In this document: positions 1 to 8,099 of the stretch, piece by piece
How positions within the stretch are numbered: position 1 is the first letter of the stretch
Layout: each line of letters starts with the position of its first letter
From: Beijerinckiaceae bacterium
Lineage (GTDB): Bacteria; Pseudomonadota; Alphaproteobacteria; Rhizobiales; Beijerinckiaceae
NCBI GenBank assembly: GCA_019745195.1
Contig: JAIETL010000043.1
Location: 1-62,987, forward strand
Length of the DNA stretch: 62,987 nt
Reading direction: 5' to 3'
Made by a program: the position numbers and the translations under genes
Notes under the pieces: generated by a model
Database searches by the model: none
Told to the model about the DNA's origin: nothing
Seen by the model: the letters and a program-made list of their open reading frames with translations, nothing else

Positions 1-61
1 GATACCGTTCACCGCGAGAGTTCATCGCAGACCGTTCAACCAAGGAGGACGTGTCCGGTCT

Positions 62-994
62 TTGAGGGGCAACAACAGCTCCGCGAAGCTACACCACCAT
101 CAGGGACACGACCCGCGCTCCGTAGAGTTTCACATGAACGGCTTCGATTTTGACGACATAGAGGCCGAGCTTATCGCATCGATTCCGCCGGAGGTCGTAA
201 ACCGATATCAAAGCCGGAAAAGCTATAAGGCACGCCCATGGCCGTGGTATGCCCACGGAAAAAATTTCTTTAGGGCATTAGGCGCAGATTTTCGTACGTT
301 AGACGGCGTGATAGAAATGCTGTTGAATGATGTCGTTTTTAGATGCGAAACATTCTTACCTTGTGGCATTACTAAGAAAAGATCCATAGGGGCGAGAGCA
401 ATTGGCGATATTAATAATGATCCTCATTTACTAGAAGTGTCGATGGAGAGAGATACTGATGACGAGCTAGGGCCAGGAACCGGACATGTCGCTATAATGC
501 TCGGGCTATGCTTAATTCGATGCCACCAAATTGAAGAATATATATGTAACTCTTTTTTATTAGGCATCTCTAAAAAACAAAAGGCTAAATATAAGACCTT
601 AGATGACTTGAAGAAAGGTTGGAAAAGGAAAACATTAGGAGATATGATAAAATCTACCGAAGAGGCATGGGATATACACGAAGATGTTAAAATCGGATTG
701 AGCTTATTTGTTAGCATGAGGAATCGTATAGTTCATGGAATATCGCTAGATGACGAATTCGACATAAGAAATCAGTGGGGCCAGAAGGAGTTAGTTGCAT
801 TCCTTTATTTCTTCGATATTCATTCGAAGATTATTAGAAAGGCATTCAGATCAAGCTTTTACGCAAGCATTCAATTCGGAATTGATAATTTTAAAACTCC
901 TGAGAAATATACAAAAAACGTATTCAATAAGAAGCAAAGAGAGGAAATGGGCCTCTTTCCTCACTTTTTTAGACTGAAAGAGCACGAGGTTTAG
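62..994 (+). CDS. HEPN-like hypothetical protein
   Basis: This is an AT-rich gene of 310 codons from a TTG at 62; an ATG at 134 in the same frame is an equally possible start. An AAGGAGG at 41-47 is rather far from the TTG. Near the C-terminus it has an R-N-R-I-V-H-G motif (about residues 220-226), the Rx4-6H signature of HEPN domains, after a helical stretch with a Q-I-E-E-Y pattern. HEPN proteins are often RNases in toxin-antitoxin or abortive-infection systems. Codon use (many ATA, TTA, AAA) is unlike the GC-rich neighbours, which points to recent transfer. No partner gene is visible because the window starts here. The function is inferred from one motif; a non-catalytic HEPN protein is possible. 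Confidence 0.5.
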   Translation: MRGNNSSAKLHHHQGHDPRSVEFHMNGFDFDDIEAELIASIPPEVVNRYQSRKSYKARPWPWYAHGKNFFRALGADFRTLDGVIEMLLNDVVFRCETFLPCGITKKRSIGARAIGDINNDPHLLEVSMERDTDDELGPGTGHVAIMLGLCLIRCHQIEEYICNSFLLGISKKQKAKYKTLDDLKKGWKRKTLGDMIKSTEEAWDIHEDVKIGLSLFVSMRNRIVHGISLDDEFDIRNQWGQKELVAFLYFFDIHSKIIRKAFRSSFYASIQFGIDNFKTPEKYTKNVFNKKQREEMGLFPHFFRLKEHEV

Positions 995-1074
995 ACAGTA
1001 AGGCGATGAAATTAATGAGTAATAATGAAGAATACCGGCATAATCTATTTTTTAGTAGGCAAGGAACCGTCCCC

Positions 1075-1103
1075 TTGACTCCCCCACCCCTCCCCGCCTA
1101 CCC
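1075..1103 (+). promoter_or_regulatory. Possible sigma70 promoter of serC
   Basis: A TTGACT hexamer (1075-1080) is followed 17 nt later by CTACCC (1098-1103), a weak match to the rhizobial -10 (CTATAT). Transcription would start near 1110, just ahead of the first leader hairpin. Only the spacing and the -35 box are convincing. Confidence 0.35.
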
Positions 1104-1111
1104 CCATCCCC

Positions 1112-1163
1112 GGGACACGCCGCCCCAACGCGGCGCGCCCATCTGTAAGGATGGAGAACATCG
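1112..1163 (+). promoter_or_regulatory. Candidate serC leader RNA (two hairpins, SD partly masked)
   Basis: Two hairpins fill the serC leader. CGCCGC (1118-1123) pairs with GCGGCG (1130-1135) around a 6-nt loop, and CCATC (1139-1143) pairs with GATGG (1150-1154). The second stem takes in part of the Shine-Dalgarno GGAG (1153-1156) placed 7 nt before the serC ATG. A conserved RNA motif upstream of serC-serA operons in alphaproteobacteria has been described (the serC motif). Position and architecture fit it, but I could not run a covariance model. Confidence 0.45.
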
Positions 1164-2342
1164 ATGGCGAATACGGTTCCGGCCGCGCGTCCGCGCGTGC
1201 CGCATTTCTCGTCCGGCCCCTGCGCCAAGCGCCCCGGCTGGTCCCTCAAAGCCCTCAGTGACGCGGCGCTCGGCCGCTCCCACCGCGCCAAGATCGGCAA
1301 GGACAAGCTAAAAGCAGCGATCGACCTGACGCGCGAGGTGCTGCAGGTCCCGGCCGATTACCGCATCGGCATCGTACCTGCGTCCGACACCGGCGCGGTC
1401 GAGATGGCGATGTGGTCGCTGTTAGGGGCGCGCGGCGTCGACATGGTCGCCTGGGAGAGCTTTGGCGAGGGCTGGGTCACCGATGTGGTCAAGCAGCTCA
1501 AGCTCGCCGATGCGCGCATTATCACCGCGCCTTACGGCGAGCTGCCGAACCTGAAAAAGATCGACACCAAGACGCGCGACGTCGTCTTCACCTGGAACGG
1601 CACGACCTCGGGCGTGCGCGTGCCCGATGCGAGCTGGATCGCGGATGACCGCGAGGGGCTGACGATCTGCGACGCGACGTCCGCCGCGTTCGCGCAGCGG
1701 CTCGACTGGCCGAAACTCGATGTCGTGACCTTCTCCTGGCAGAAGGTGCTCGGCGGCGAGGCGGCGCATGGCATGATCATCCTCTCGCCGCGCGCGGTCG
1801 AGCGGCTGACGACCTACAAGCCTTCCTGGCCGCTGCCGAAGATCTTCCGCATGACGAGCGGCGGCAAGCTCTCGGAGGGCATTTTTGCCGGGGAGACGAT
1901 CAACACGCCCTCCATGCTCGCGGTCGAGGATTATCTCGATGCGCTCGCCTGGGCCAAGAAGGTCGGCGGGCTGGACGGGCTGGTGAAGCGGGCCGACGGC
2001 AATCTGCGCATGATCGCGAAATTCGTGCGCGAGAACGACTGGATCGACTTTTTGGCGGTGAAGCCGAAGACGCGCTCGAACACGAGCGTGTGCCTGAGGT
2101 TCACCGATCCGGCGGTGACGGCGCTGTCGGCGGATGCTCAAGGAGCCTTCGCCAAGCAGGTCGTCGCGATCATCGAGAAGGCCGGGGCGGGTTTCGATCT
2201 CGGGCATTACCGCGATGCCCCTCCAGGCCTGCGCATCTGGTGCGGCGCGACCGTGCAGAGCCGCGACCTCAAGGCGCTGATGCCGTGGGTGGCGTATGCC
2301 TTCCATGAGGCGAAGGCTTCGCTCGGCAAGAAGGCGGCGTAG
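1164..2342 (+). CDS. serC: Phosphoserine aminotransferase SerC
   Basis: SerC converts 3-phosphohydroxypyruvate and glutamate to phosphoserine and 2-oxoglutarate in the cytosolic serine pathway, using pyridoxal phosphate. The 392-aa length fits the alphaproteobacterial-type enzyme. The N-terminal [11 protein letters not shown] segment is typical, and the PLP-binding lysine is K194 in S-W-Q-K-V-L-G-G-E. The ATG at 1164 has GGAG 7 nt upstream. serA follows about 190 nt downstream on the same strand across an intergenic palindromic repeat, so the two probably form the usual serCA unit. Expression may be controlled by the hairpin leader just upstream. The call is secure. Confidence 0.96.
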   Translation: MANTVPAARPRVPHFSSGPCAKRPGWSLKALSDAALGRSHRAKIGKDKLKAAIDLTREVLQVPADYRIGIVPASDTGAVEMAMWSLLGARGVDMVAWESFGEGWVTDVVKQLKLADARIITAPYGELPNLKKIDTKTRDVVFTWNGTTSGVRVPDASWIADDREGLTICDATSAAFAQRLDWPKLDVVTFSWQKVLGGEAAHGMIILSPRAVERLTTYKPSWPLPKIFRMTSGGKLSEGIFAGETINTPSMLAVEDYLDALAWAKKVGGLDGLVKRADGNLRMIAKFVRENDWIDFLAVKPKTRSNTSVCLRFTDPAVTALSADAQGAFAKQVVAIIEKAGAGFDLGHYRDAPPGLRIWCGATVQSRDLKALMPWVAYAFHEAKASLGKKAA

Positions 2343-2369
2343 GGCGCTGCCCGTCCCTTACTCTCCCCT

Positions 2370-2463
2370 TCATCCCGGGCTTGCCGCGGGATCCATCGTA
2401 AGGCTCGACGGCGCTCTATGATGGATCCCGGAGCTGCGCGGCTCCGCCGCTTGTCCGGGATGA
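2370..2463. repeat. Palindromic intergenic repeat, family A, copy 1
   Basis: The element begins TCATCCCGGG and ends TCCGGGATGA, so its ends are inverted repeats. Internal GGATCCATC and GATGGATCCC segments pair with each other. Related copies lie at 4163-4266 and 31733-31845. It folds into a long interrupted stem and sits between serC and serA. It is a REP/RPE-like dispersed palindrome; no coding content is seen. Confidence 0.8.
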
Positions 2464-2531
2464 CGTGGTGTTTCCTCATTCCCTGAACAAGCGTGCCAGC
2501 GCCTTGCGCGGCGACGCCGGAGCACATCCCC

Positions 2532-4133
2532 ATGACCAAGCACAACCCCGCCCCCCGCGTCCTCATCTCCGACGCGCTTTCCCCCGCCGCCGTGCAGATC
2601 TTCAAGGATCGCGGCATCGACGTCACCTTCGATCCCAACCTCGGCAAGGACAAGGACAAGCTCGCCGCCATGATCGGCGAGTATGACGGCCTCGCCATCC
2701 GCTCGGCCACCAAGGCGACCGCCAAGCTGCTGGAAGCCGCCACGAATCTGAAAGTGATCGGCCGTGCCGGCATCGGCGTCGACAATGTCGAGATCCCCGC
2801 CGCCACCGCGCGCGGCATCATCGTGATGAACACGCCCTTCGGCAATTCGATCACCACCGCCGAGCACGCCATCGCCATGATGTTCGCGCTCGCCCGGCAG
2901 ATCCCCTCGGCCGATGCCTCCACCCAGGCCGGCAAATGGGAGAAGAACCGCTTCATGGGCGTGGAGATCACCGCCAAGACGCTGGGGCTGATCGGCTGCG
3001 GCAATATCGGCGCGATCGTCGCCGAGCGCGGCGTCGGCCTGAAGATGCGGGTGATCGCCTATGACCCCTATCTGTCGCCGGAGCGGGCGGTGCAGCTCGG
3101 CGTCGAGAAGGTCGAACTCGACGACCTCCTGAAGCGGGCCGATTTCATCACGCTGCATGTGCCGATGACGGAGAAGACGAAGAACATCCTCTCGGCCGAA
3201 GCCTTGGCCAGGACGAAGAAGGGCGTGCGCATTATCAACTGCGCGCGCGGCGGGCTGGTCGACGAGGCAGCTCTGGCGGAGCTGATCAAGTCCGGCCATG
3301 TCGCGGGCGCGGCTTTCGATGTGTTCTCGGTCGAGCCGGCGGAGGCAAACCCGCTCTTCGGGCTGGAGAACGTGGTCTGCACGCCCCATCTCGGCGCGGC
3401 CACCAACGAGGCGCAGGAGAATGTCGCGCTGCAGGTCGCTGAGCAGATGTCGGACTATCTGCTCAAGGGCGCGATCACCAATGCGGTGAACTTCCCCTCG
3501 ATCTCGGCCGAGGAAGCGCCCCGGATCAAGCCCTTCGTGGCGCTGGCCGAAAAGCTCGGCTCGTTCCTGGGGCAGCTTACGGAAGCGCCGGTCAAGGGCA
3601 TCCGCATCGAATACGAGGGCGCGGTCGCCGGCCTGAACCTGAAGGCGATCTCGGCCGCCGCGATCACCGGCGTGCTGCGGCCCTTCCTCTCCGAGATCAA
3701 CATGGTCAATGCCGCGATGATCGCCAAGGACAAGGGCATCGTGGTCGAGGAGCTGACGCGCGAGGTCGCCGGCAATCTCGAAAGCGTCATCCGCATCGTG
3801 GTGGACGCCGAGGACATGCCGCGCCATGCCTCGGGCACCGTGTTTCAGGATGGCAAGCCGCGCATCGTCGAGATCCGCGACATCCAGGTCGACGCCGAAT
3901 TCGCGCCGCACATGCTCTATGTCCGCAACGCCGACAAGCCGGGCTTCATCGGCCAGTTCGGCTCGCTGCTGGGCGAGGCCGGCGTTAATGTCGCGACCTT
4001 CTCGCTCGGCCGCGACAAGCCGGGCGGAGACGCGATCTGCTATGTCGCTGTCGACGAGCCGATCTCGGACGCGCTGCTGGCGAAGATTCACGAGATTCCG
4101 ATGGTGAAGCGGGCGCGGCGGCTCAGGTTCTGA
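2532..4133 (+). CDS. serA: D-3-phosphoglycerate dehydrogenase SerA
   Basis: SerA oxidises 3-phosphoglycerate to 3-phosphohydroxypyruvate with NAD, the first step of serine synthesis. The protein has 533 aa from the ATG at 2532, which starts M-T-K-H-N; an upstream in-frame start at 2493 would add 13 residues that do not look conserved. It has a substrate-binding half, a Rossmann NAD domain with G-C-G-N-I-G (near residue 150), an intervening ASB domain, and a C-terminal ACT domain, so it is the long three-domain form that can be serine-regulated. It follows serC. A degraded second copy of the ACT-domain end lies at 5241-5343. Confidence 0.96.
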   Translation: MTKHNPAPRVLISDALSPAAVQIFKDRGIDVTFDPNLGKDKDKLAAMIGEYDGLAIRSATKATAKLLEAATNLKVIGRAGIGVDNVEIPAATARGIIVMNTPFGNSITTAEHAIAMMFALARQIPSADASTQAGKWEKNRFMGVEITAKTLGLIGCGNIGAIVAERGVGLKMRVIAYDPYLSPERAVQLGVEKVELDDLLKRADFITLHVPMTEKTKNILSAEALARTKKGVRIINCARGGLVDEAALAELIKSGHVAGAAFDVFSVEPAEANPLFGLENVVCTPHLGAATNEAQENVALQVAEQMSDYLLKGAITNAVNFPSISAEEAPRIKPFVALAEKLGSFLGQLTEAPVKGIRIEYEGAVAGLNLKAISAAAITGVLRPFLSEINMVNAAMIAKDKGIVVEELTREVAGNLESVIRIVVDAEDMPRHASGTVFQDGKPRIVEIRDIQVDAEFAPHMLYVRNADKPGFIGQFGSLLGEAGVNVATFSLGRDKPGGDAICYVAVDEPISDALLAKIHEIPMVKRARRLRF

Positions 4134-4162
4134 GCAAGCTGATTTCACACGGAAACACCGCG

Positions 4163-4266
4163 TCATCCCGGACAAGCGAAGCGCAGCTCCGGGATCCATC
4201 GTGGAGCGCCGCGGTGCCCTATGATGGATCCCGGAACTGCGCCGCTTCGCGACTTGTCAGGGATGA
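4163..4266. repeat. Palindromic intergenic repeat, family A, copy 2
   Basis: It has the same ends as copy 1 (TCATCCCGGA and TCAGGGATGA) and the same internal GGATCCATC / GATGGATCCC pair. It lies just downstream of serA, between convergent genes. Confidence 0.8.
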
Positions 4267-4328
4267 CGTCGTGTTTCCGAGAAAAACCAGCATGGTCTGA
4301 AGGGAGCCGCTGTCGATCGCGGCCTGCC

Positions 4329-5141
4329 CTATTCCTTCGGCGCGACGGCGGCCGCGGTCTGGCCGCTGCGGTCGAGGCCGGCCTTGACGAAGCCCAACGC
4401 CTTCACCTCCTCGACGAAGCTGCGGATATAGGCGGCGGCCGCCAGCCGGCCCTTCGGCACGGCCATCGCCTGGCGGATCACCTGGAAGCGACCGTCCATG
4501 ACGCGCAGGCCCGAGCCTGCCACGGCGAAGGGTTCGAGCTGCTGGCGGACGCCGGCAACGACGTCGAGCTTGTCGGCGAGAAACATCTCGACCATGGAGC
4601 AACAGCCGCCGCTCGGCGAGCGCACCAGCTCGGCGGCCTTCAGCGTGCGCGTCAGGAACAGATCATAGGCCGAGCCGCGCCCGACCGAGATTTTGATGCC
4701 GGCCTTGTCGACATCCTCGATGACTTTCAGCGGCGAATCGGTGCGGACCATGTAGGTCCCCTCGATCAGCACATAGGGCGGCGAGAACTCGATCTCGGCG
4801 GCGCGGGCCGGCTCGATGGCGATGAAGGCGACGTCCCAGGCTCCGGCCTTCAGCGCATCGAAGACCTTGCCCGCCGCGTCGAACGGCACCAGCTCCAGCG
4901 GCAGGCCGGTCCGGCGCGCCAGTTCGCGCGAGAGATCGACGGTGATTCCCTTCAGATCCTGCGGCGTGCCCTGTGCGAGCACCGCATTGCCGAGGTTGAT
5001 CGCGGCGCGAAGCCGGCCCGAGGGCGCGAGTTCCTTCAGCACCTCTGGCGCGGGCGGCGCGATGGTCTGCGCCGCGAGCGGCGTTCCGGCCGCGAGAACC
5101 ATGACGACTGCAGCAAGCGTCGCGCGAATCGATCCGGCCAT
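4329..5141 (-). CDS. Periplasmic amino-acid-type solute-binding protein
   Basis: This 270-aa protein belongs to the bacterial extracellular solute-binding family 3 (SBP_bac_3) type. It has an N-terminal signal peptide (about residues 1-28, ending near A-A-Q), then R-L-R-A-A-I-N-L-G-N and a G-I-T-V-D-L-S-R-E-L segment typical of the first lobe. Such proteins deliver polar amino acids or related ligands to an ABC permease, or act alone as sensors. No permease or ATPase gene is adjacent, so it is an orphan. The ATG at 5141 was chosen because GGGAG lies 8 nt upstream; two upstream ATGs at 5156 and 5159 share the frame. The ligand cannot be inferred. Confidence 0.8.
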   Translation of the reverse strand: MAGSIRATLAAVVMVLAAGTPLAAQTIAPPAPEVLKELAPSGRLRAAINLGNAVLAQGTPQDLKGITVDLSRELARRTGLPLELVPFDAAGKVFDALKAGAWDVAFIAIEPARAAEIEFSPPYVLIEGTYMVRTDSPLKVIEDVDKAGIKISVGRGSAYDLFLTRTLKAAELVRSPSGGCCSMVEMFLADKLDVVAGVRQQLEPFAVAGSGLRVMDGRFQVIRQAMAVPKGRLAAAAYIRSFVEEVKALGFVKAGLDRSGQTAAAVAPKE

Positions 5142-5240
5142 TTCGTCATCTCCCATCATCCGACGCCGGGGCGCTGCCCGGCGATTACACCGAACACTAG
5201 GCTGTTGCGGCGAAAGGCAGCAAGCACGCTGCCGCAGCAA

Positions 5241-5343
5241 CGCGATCTGCCAAGTCGCGGTCGACGAGCCGATCCCGGACGCGCTGCTGCGGCAGGACGG
5301 CGCGATACCGATGGTGAATCGGGCGCAGCGGCTCGGGCTGTGA
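5241..5343 (+). pseudogene. Remnant of a second serA 3' end (ACT domain tail)
   Basis: This stretch matches the last ~100 nt of serA (about 4031-4133) without gaps, including the stop codon. Its translation reads A-I-C-Q-V-A-V-D-E-P-I-P-D-A-L-L where SerA has A-I-C-Y-V-A-V-D-E-P-I-S-D-A-L-L, and ends in M-V-N-R-A-Q-R-L-G-L against M-V-K-R-A-R-R-L-R-F. By eye about four fifths of the bases agree. No start or other domain is attached, so it is a decayed fragment of a duplicated or replaced serA. Confidence 0.8.
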
Positions 5344-5408
5344 GGGGGGGCGAACGGTGGTTCCACCAGCGTTTTCGTGCTACTCTGCAGCAGAAGCGGG
5401 AGCGGCCG

Positions 5409-5621
5409 ATGCGCATCGTCAAATTCGAGGTCTTTCGTGACGATGAGGCCGGCGTCTGGTGCGCGAGTTCGACAACGCATGCCGGCATCGTGACGGAAGC
5501 TGAAACGATCGAAGCTTTGCGCGAACGGCTGAAGCTGCTCGTTCCGGACTTTCTGGAAACGGACGAACAGTTGCGGATCGAGATTGACGTTCACGTCGCG
5601 GATGTCGTCCAGGCGGCCTGA
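5409..5621 (+). CDS. hicB: HicB-like antitoxin (DUF1902 type)
   Basis: This 70-aa protein starts M-R-I-V-K-F-E-V-F-R-D-D-E-A-G-V-W and has the short alpha/beta partial-RNase-H-like fold expected of HicB/DUF1902 antitoxins. These bind and neutralise the HicA mRNA interferase and often repress their own promoter. Its TGA overlaps the ATG of the next gene by one base (TGATG), so the pair is translationally coupled. The order antitoxin-then-toxin is one of the two known hic orders. No DNA-binding C-terminal domain is visible, so a small DUF1902-only antitoxin is likely. Confidence 0.8.
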   Translation: MRIVKFEVFRDDEAGVWCASSTTHAGIVTEAETIEALRERLKLLVPDFLETDEQLRIEIDVHVADVVQAA

Positions 5622-5815
5622 TGGTCGAGATCGGGCCGCGCCTGAAGAAAATCCTGCGTCAGGCTGGCTTCCGTTATGAGCGGCCCGCCAAAGGCGATCA
5701 CGAAATTTGGCGTCATCCAGAGACCGGAGTGCAGGTCTCTGTCGATCATGGAACCAGGTCGCGGCATACCGCGAACGAAATTCTGAAGAAGGCCGGCCTG
5801 CCAAAGGCGTTCTGA
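5621..5815 (+). CDS. hicA: HicA-like mRNA interferase toxin
   Basis: HicA is a 60-70 aa double-stranded-RNA-binding-fold RNase that degrades mRNA and halts growth when HicB is lost. This 64-aa protein has the family pattern: K-I-L-R-Q-A-G-F near the N-terminus, then G-D-H-E-I-W-R-H-P with the catalytic histidine, and S-V-D-H-G-T followed by a C-terminal I-L-K-K-A-G-L. Length and motifs are complete, so it is probably functional. It is coupled to hicB and ends about 55 nt before the beta-lactamase gene. Confidence 0.88.
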   Translation: MVEIGPRLKKILRQAGFRYERPAKGDHEIWRHPETGVQVSVDHGTRSRHTANEILKKAGLPKAF

Positions 5816-5870
5816 CCGCCCCACCCCCGCCCAATTCATCCGCCCCTGTGCGCCGCCACAGGAGACGCCC

Positions 5871-6863
5871 ATGTTTCGCTTCGCCGCTCTCGCCTTCGCC
5901 TGCCTCGCCGCCACGCCCGCCTTCGCCGACTGGGACAAGGCGAAGCTGGATCGCGAGATCGCAGCGATCGAGCACGACTCGAAGGGCCGGCTCGGCGTCG
6001 CCCTGCTCGATCTGAAGGACCGCACGCGCTGGTCGCATCGCGGGGGCGAGCATTTTCCGCTGCAGAGCGTGTTCAAGCTGCCGCTTGCGGTCGCGGTGCT
6101 GCAGGCGGTCGAGGCCGGGAAGCTCGCGCTCGACCAGCCGGTCCCGGTGACGCGCAAGGACCTGTCGCTCTATCACAGCCCGCTCGCGGCGCGCTTCAAG
6201 GGCGAAAGGCAGGAGGTCAAGCTCCGTGAACTCGTGCGTCTCGCGGCCGCCGAAAGCGACAACACCGCAGCCGACCTGCTGATGCGCCTGATCGGCGGGC
6301 CTCGGACCATCACCGCCATGCTCGGGGCGGGCGGCGTCGCCGGCATCTCGGTCGACCGCTATGAACGCGTCTTCCAGCCCGAAATCCTTGGCCTGCCGGG
6401 CTATGGCTGGGACGAGGTCATCGATACGAAGGCATTCCGCGCGAAGGTGCAGGCAGTTCCGGCGGCCGAGCGCCGCAAGCGGCTCGAAGCGACGCTGGCC
6501 GACAGGCGCGACGGCGCGACGCCCGAGGCCTCCGTCGCCTTCCTCGAAGCCTTCGCCAAAGGGAACTGGCTGCGCGAACCGGAGCATAGCCGGTTGATCG
6601 AAGGCTTTGCGGCGGGCGCGCTCACCGGCAAGGACCGCATCCGCGCAGGGCTCCCGGACGGTTCTCGCTTCGCCCACAAGACGGGGCTCGGGCCCTCGGC
6701 CGCGGGCCTCAACCACGCCACCAACGACATCGGCATCGTGACGCTGCCGAACGGCCGCATCTTCGCGATCGCGGTCTATCTCGCGGGCTCGACCGGCGCG
6801 CCCGAGCAACGCGAGGCGGCGCATGCGGCCGTGGCGCGGCTGGCGGTCGCGGCGCTGCGCTAA
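5871..6863 (+). CDS. Class A beta-lactamase
   Basis: This secreted serine hydrolase opens the beta-lactam ring in the periplasm. It has 330 aa with a signal peptide (about residues 1-19, ending A-F-A). Active-site motifs are complete: S66-V-F-K69 (SxxK), S129-D-N131 (SDN), R163-Y-E165 in the omega loop, and K270-T-G272. The residue four after the omega-loop glutamate, normally asparagine (N170), is glutamine in R-Y-E-R-V-F-Q. At 330 aa it is longer than most class A enzymes, with an insertion around residues 170-215. It is probably a chromosomal species-level enzyme; the resistance spectrum cannot be predicted. No AmpR-type regulator is adjacent. Confidence 0.88.
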   Translation: MFRFAALAFACLAATPAFADWDKAKLDREIAAIEHDSKGRLGVALLDLKDRTRWSHRGGEHFPLQSVFKLPLAVAVLQAVEAGKLALDQPVPVTRKDLSLYHSPLAARFKGERQEVKLRELVRLAAAESDNTAADLLMRLIGGPRTITAMLGAGGVAGISVDRYERVFQPEILGLPGYGWDEVIDTKAFRAKVQAVPAAERRKRLEATLADRRDGATPEASVAFLEAFAKGNWLREPEHSRLIEGFAAGALTGKDRIRAGLPDGSRFAHKTGLGPSAAGLNHATNDIGIVTLPNGRIFAIAVYLAGSTGAPEQREAAHAAVARLAVAALR

Positions 6864-6864
6864 T

Positions 6865-7000
6865 TCCCTTCCCCCCGCTTGCGGTGGGGAAGGGTTAGGG
6901 ATGGGGGGCCGAGCGACCGCGCGCGGCTTTTGAAATGGCTGACTCACCCGGTCGGACTGCCCCCCACCCCAACCCTCCCCACCGCAAGCGGGGGGAGGGA
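6865..7000. repeat. Large inverted repeat, family C
   Basis: A C-rich/G-rich arm at about 6865-6907 is repeated in inverted orientation at about 6961-7000, with a GC-rich spacer of ~53 nt. Each arm also carries a short CCCCCGCTTGCGG-type dyad. It lies between the convergent beta-lactamase and EamA genes and can fold into a long hairpin. It may work as a bidirectional terminator. Confidence 0.65.
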
Positions 7001-7036
7001 GCGGAGAGCGCCGTGCCGGAAATGTCTGTTATGCCC

Positions 7037-8017
7037 TCAGCCCGCAGGCTTGCCCAGCCGCTCGGCGATGAGGATGCCGCCCAGCACCAGAACCAGCGCC
7101 AGCGCGTGATAGAGCCCGAAGGGTTCGCCCAGCAGGAACACCGCCAGCACGGGCGCAAACACCGGCACGAGGTTGACGAAGACGCCGGCACGGCCGGGCC
7201 CGATCAACTCGACCGCGCGCAGGAAGAAGAGCTGCGAGGCGATGGAGGGGCCGAGCACGACGAAGGCCAGGATCAGCCAGCCCTTCGGCGTCGGCCAGAC
7301 GACGTTGCCGGTGGCGACCTCCAGCGCCAGCAGCGGCAGCGAGATGACGCAGGCGACGCAGGCGATCGCCGTGAAGAAAACAAGGCCGGGCATCGGCGGG
7401 CGCTTGCGGATCGCCACCGTGTAGCCGGCATAGAACACGCAGGCGAGGATCATCCAGAGGTCGCCGGCCGCGAAGGCGACATTGGCCAGCACCGCGACAT
7501 CGCCACGGCTGGCGGTGACGGCGACGCCGAGCAGCGTGACGAAGACGCCGAGCGCCTGCAACGGGCCGATCGGCGTGCGATAGACGAAGAACGCGCCGAT
7601 CAGCACAAAGACCGGGATCGAGCCCTGCAGAATCCCGATATTGATCGCGCTGGTCGAATAGGCGGCGAGATACATCAGCGCGTTGAAGGCGGTGAAGCCC
7701 ATCGCGCCCATGGCGAGGATGAAGCCCCAGCGCGCCTTCAGCGCCGGCCAGTGGGCGACAAGCTCCCGCCGCATCAGACAGGGCATCACCGCGCAGACGA
7801 AGACCCAGCGCAGCGAGGTCAGCGCCATCGGCGAAATCTCGCCGACGGCGGCGCGGCTCGCCACGGCGTTGCCCGCCCACATCAGCGTGGTCAGGGTCAG
7901 CAGCAGATAGGCGTTGGCCCAGAGGCGTTGCGGCAGCGAAAGGGGCAAGGGAATGGCCTGGTCGGAGAAGCAGAGCGTCAGAGGGCGCGGCGCGCTCGGT
8001 CGTCGAGGCCGCACCAT
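7037..8017 (-). CDS. DMT-family (EamA) inner-membrane transporter
   Basis: This 326-aa protein has ten predicted membrane helices in two EamA repeats. The first starts near A-Y-L-L-L-T-L-T-T-L-M-W-A-G-N and the second near G-D-L-W-M-I-L-A-C-V-F-Y-A-G-Y-T. G-P-G-R-A-G-V-F-V-N-L-V-P-V at the end of the second repeat is the usual family signature. DMT transporters export amino acids, nucleotides or drugs by proton exchange; the substrate is unknown. It is transcribed away from the amidotransferase gene, with about 80 nt between their starts. Confidence 0.85.
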   Translation of the reverse strand: MVRPRRPSAPRPLTLCFSDQAIPLPLSLPQRLWANAYLLLTLTTLMWAGNAVASRAAVGEISPMALTSLRWVFVCAVMPCLMRRELVAHWPALKARWGFILAMGAMGFTAFNALMYLAAYSTSAINIGILQGSIPVFVLIGAFFVYRTPIGPLQALGVFVTLLGVAVTASRGDVAVLANVAFAAGDLWMILACVFYAGYTVAIRKRPPMPGLVFFTAIACVACVISLPLLALEVATGNVVWPTPKGWLILAFVVLGPSIASQLFFLRAVELIGPGRAGVFVNLVPVFAPVLAVFLLGEPFGLYHALALVLVLGGILIAERLGKPAG

Positions 8018-8099
8018 CCCATAACCTTGCCCGACCCTTGCATCCTATGCGAGGAGGCGCAGGGCCGTCCGTCTCCCTGCGCATCGCTTGGGCAAATAC

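Noticed and set aside
5142..6947. Minus-strand extension of the solute-binding protein frame to 872 codons
   Set aside because: The part upstream of 5141 is antisense to the HicBA and beta-lactamase genes and lacks protein-like character; the signal peptide marks the true start.
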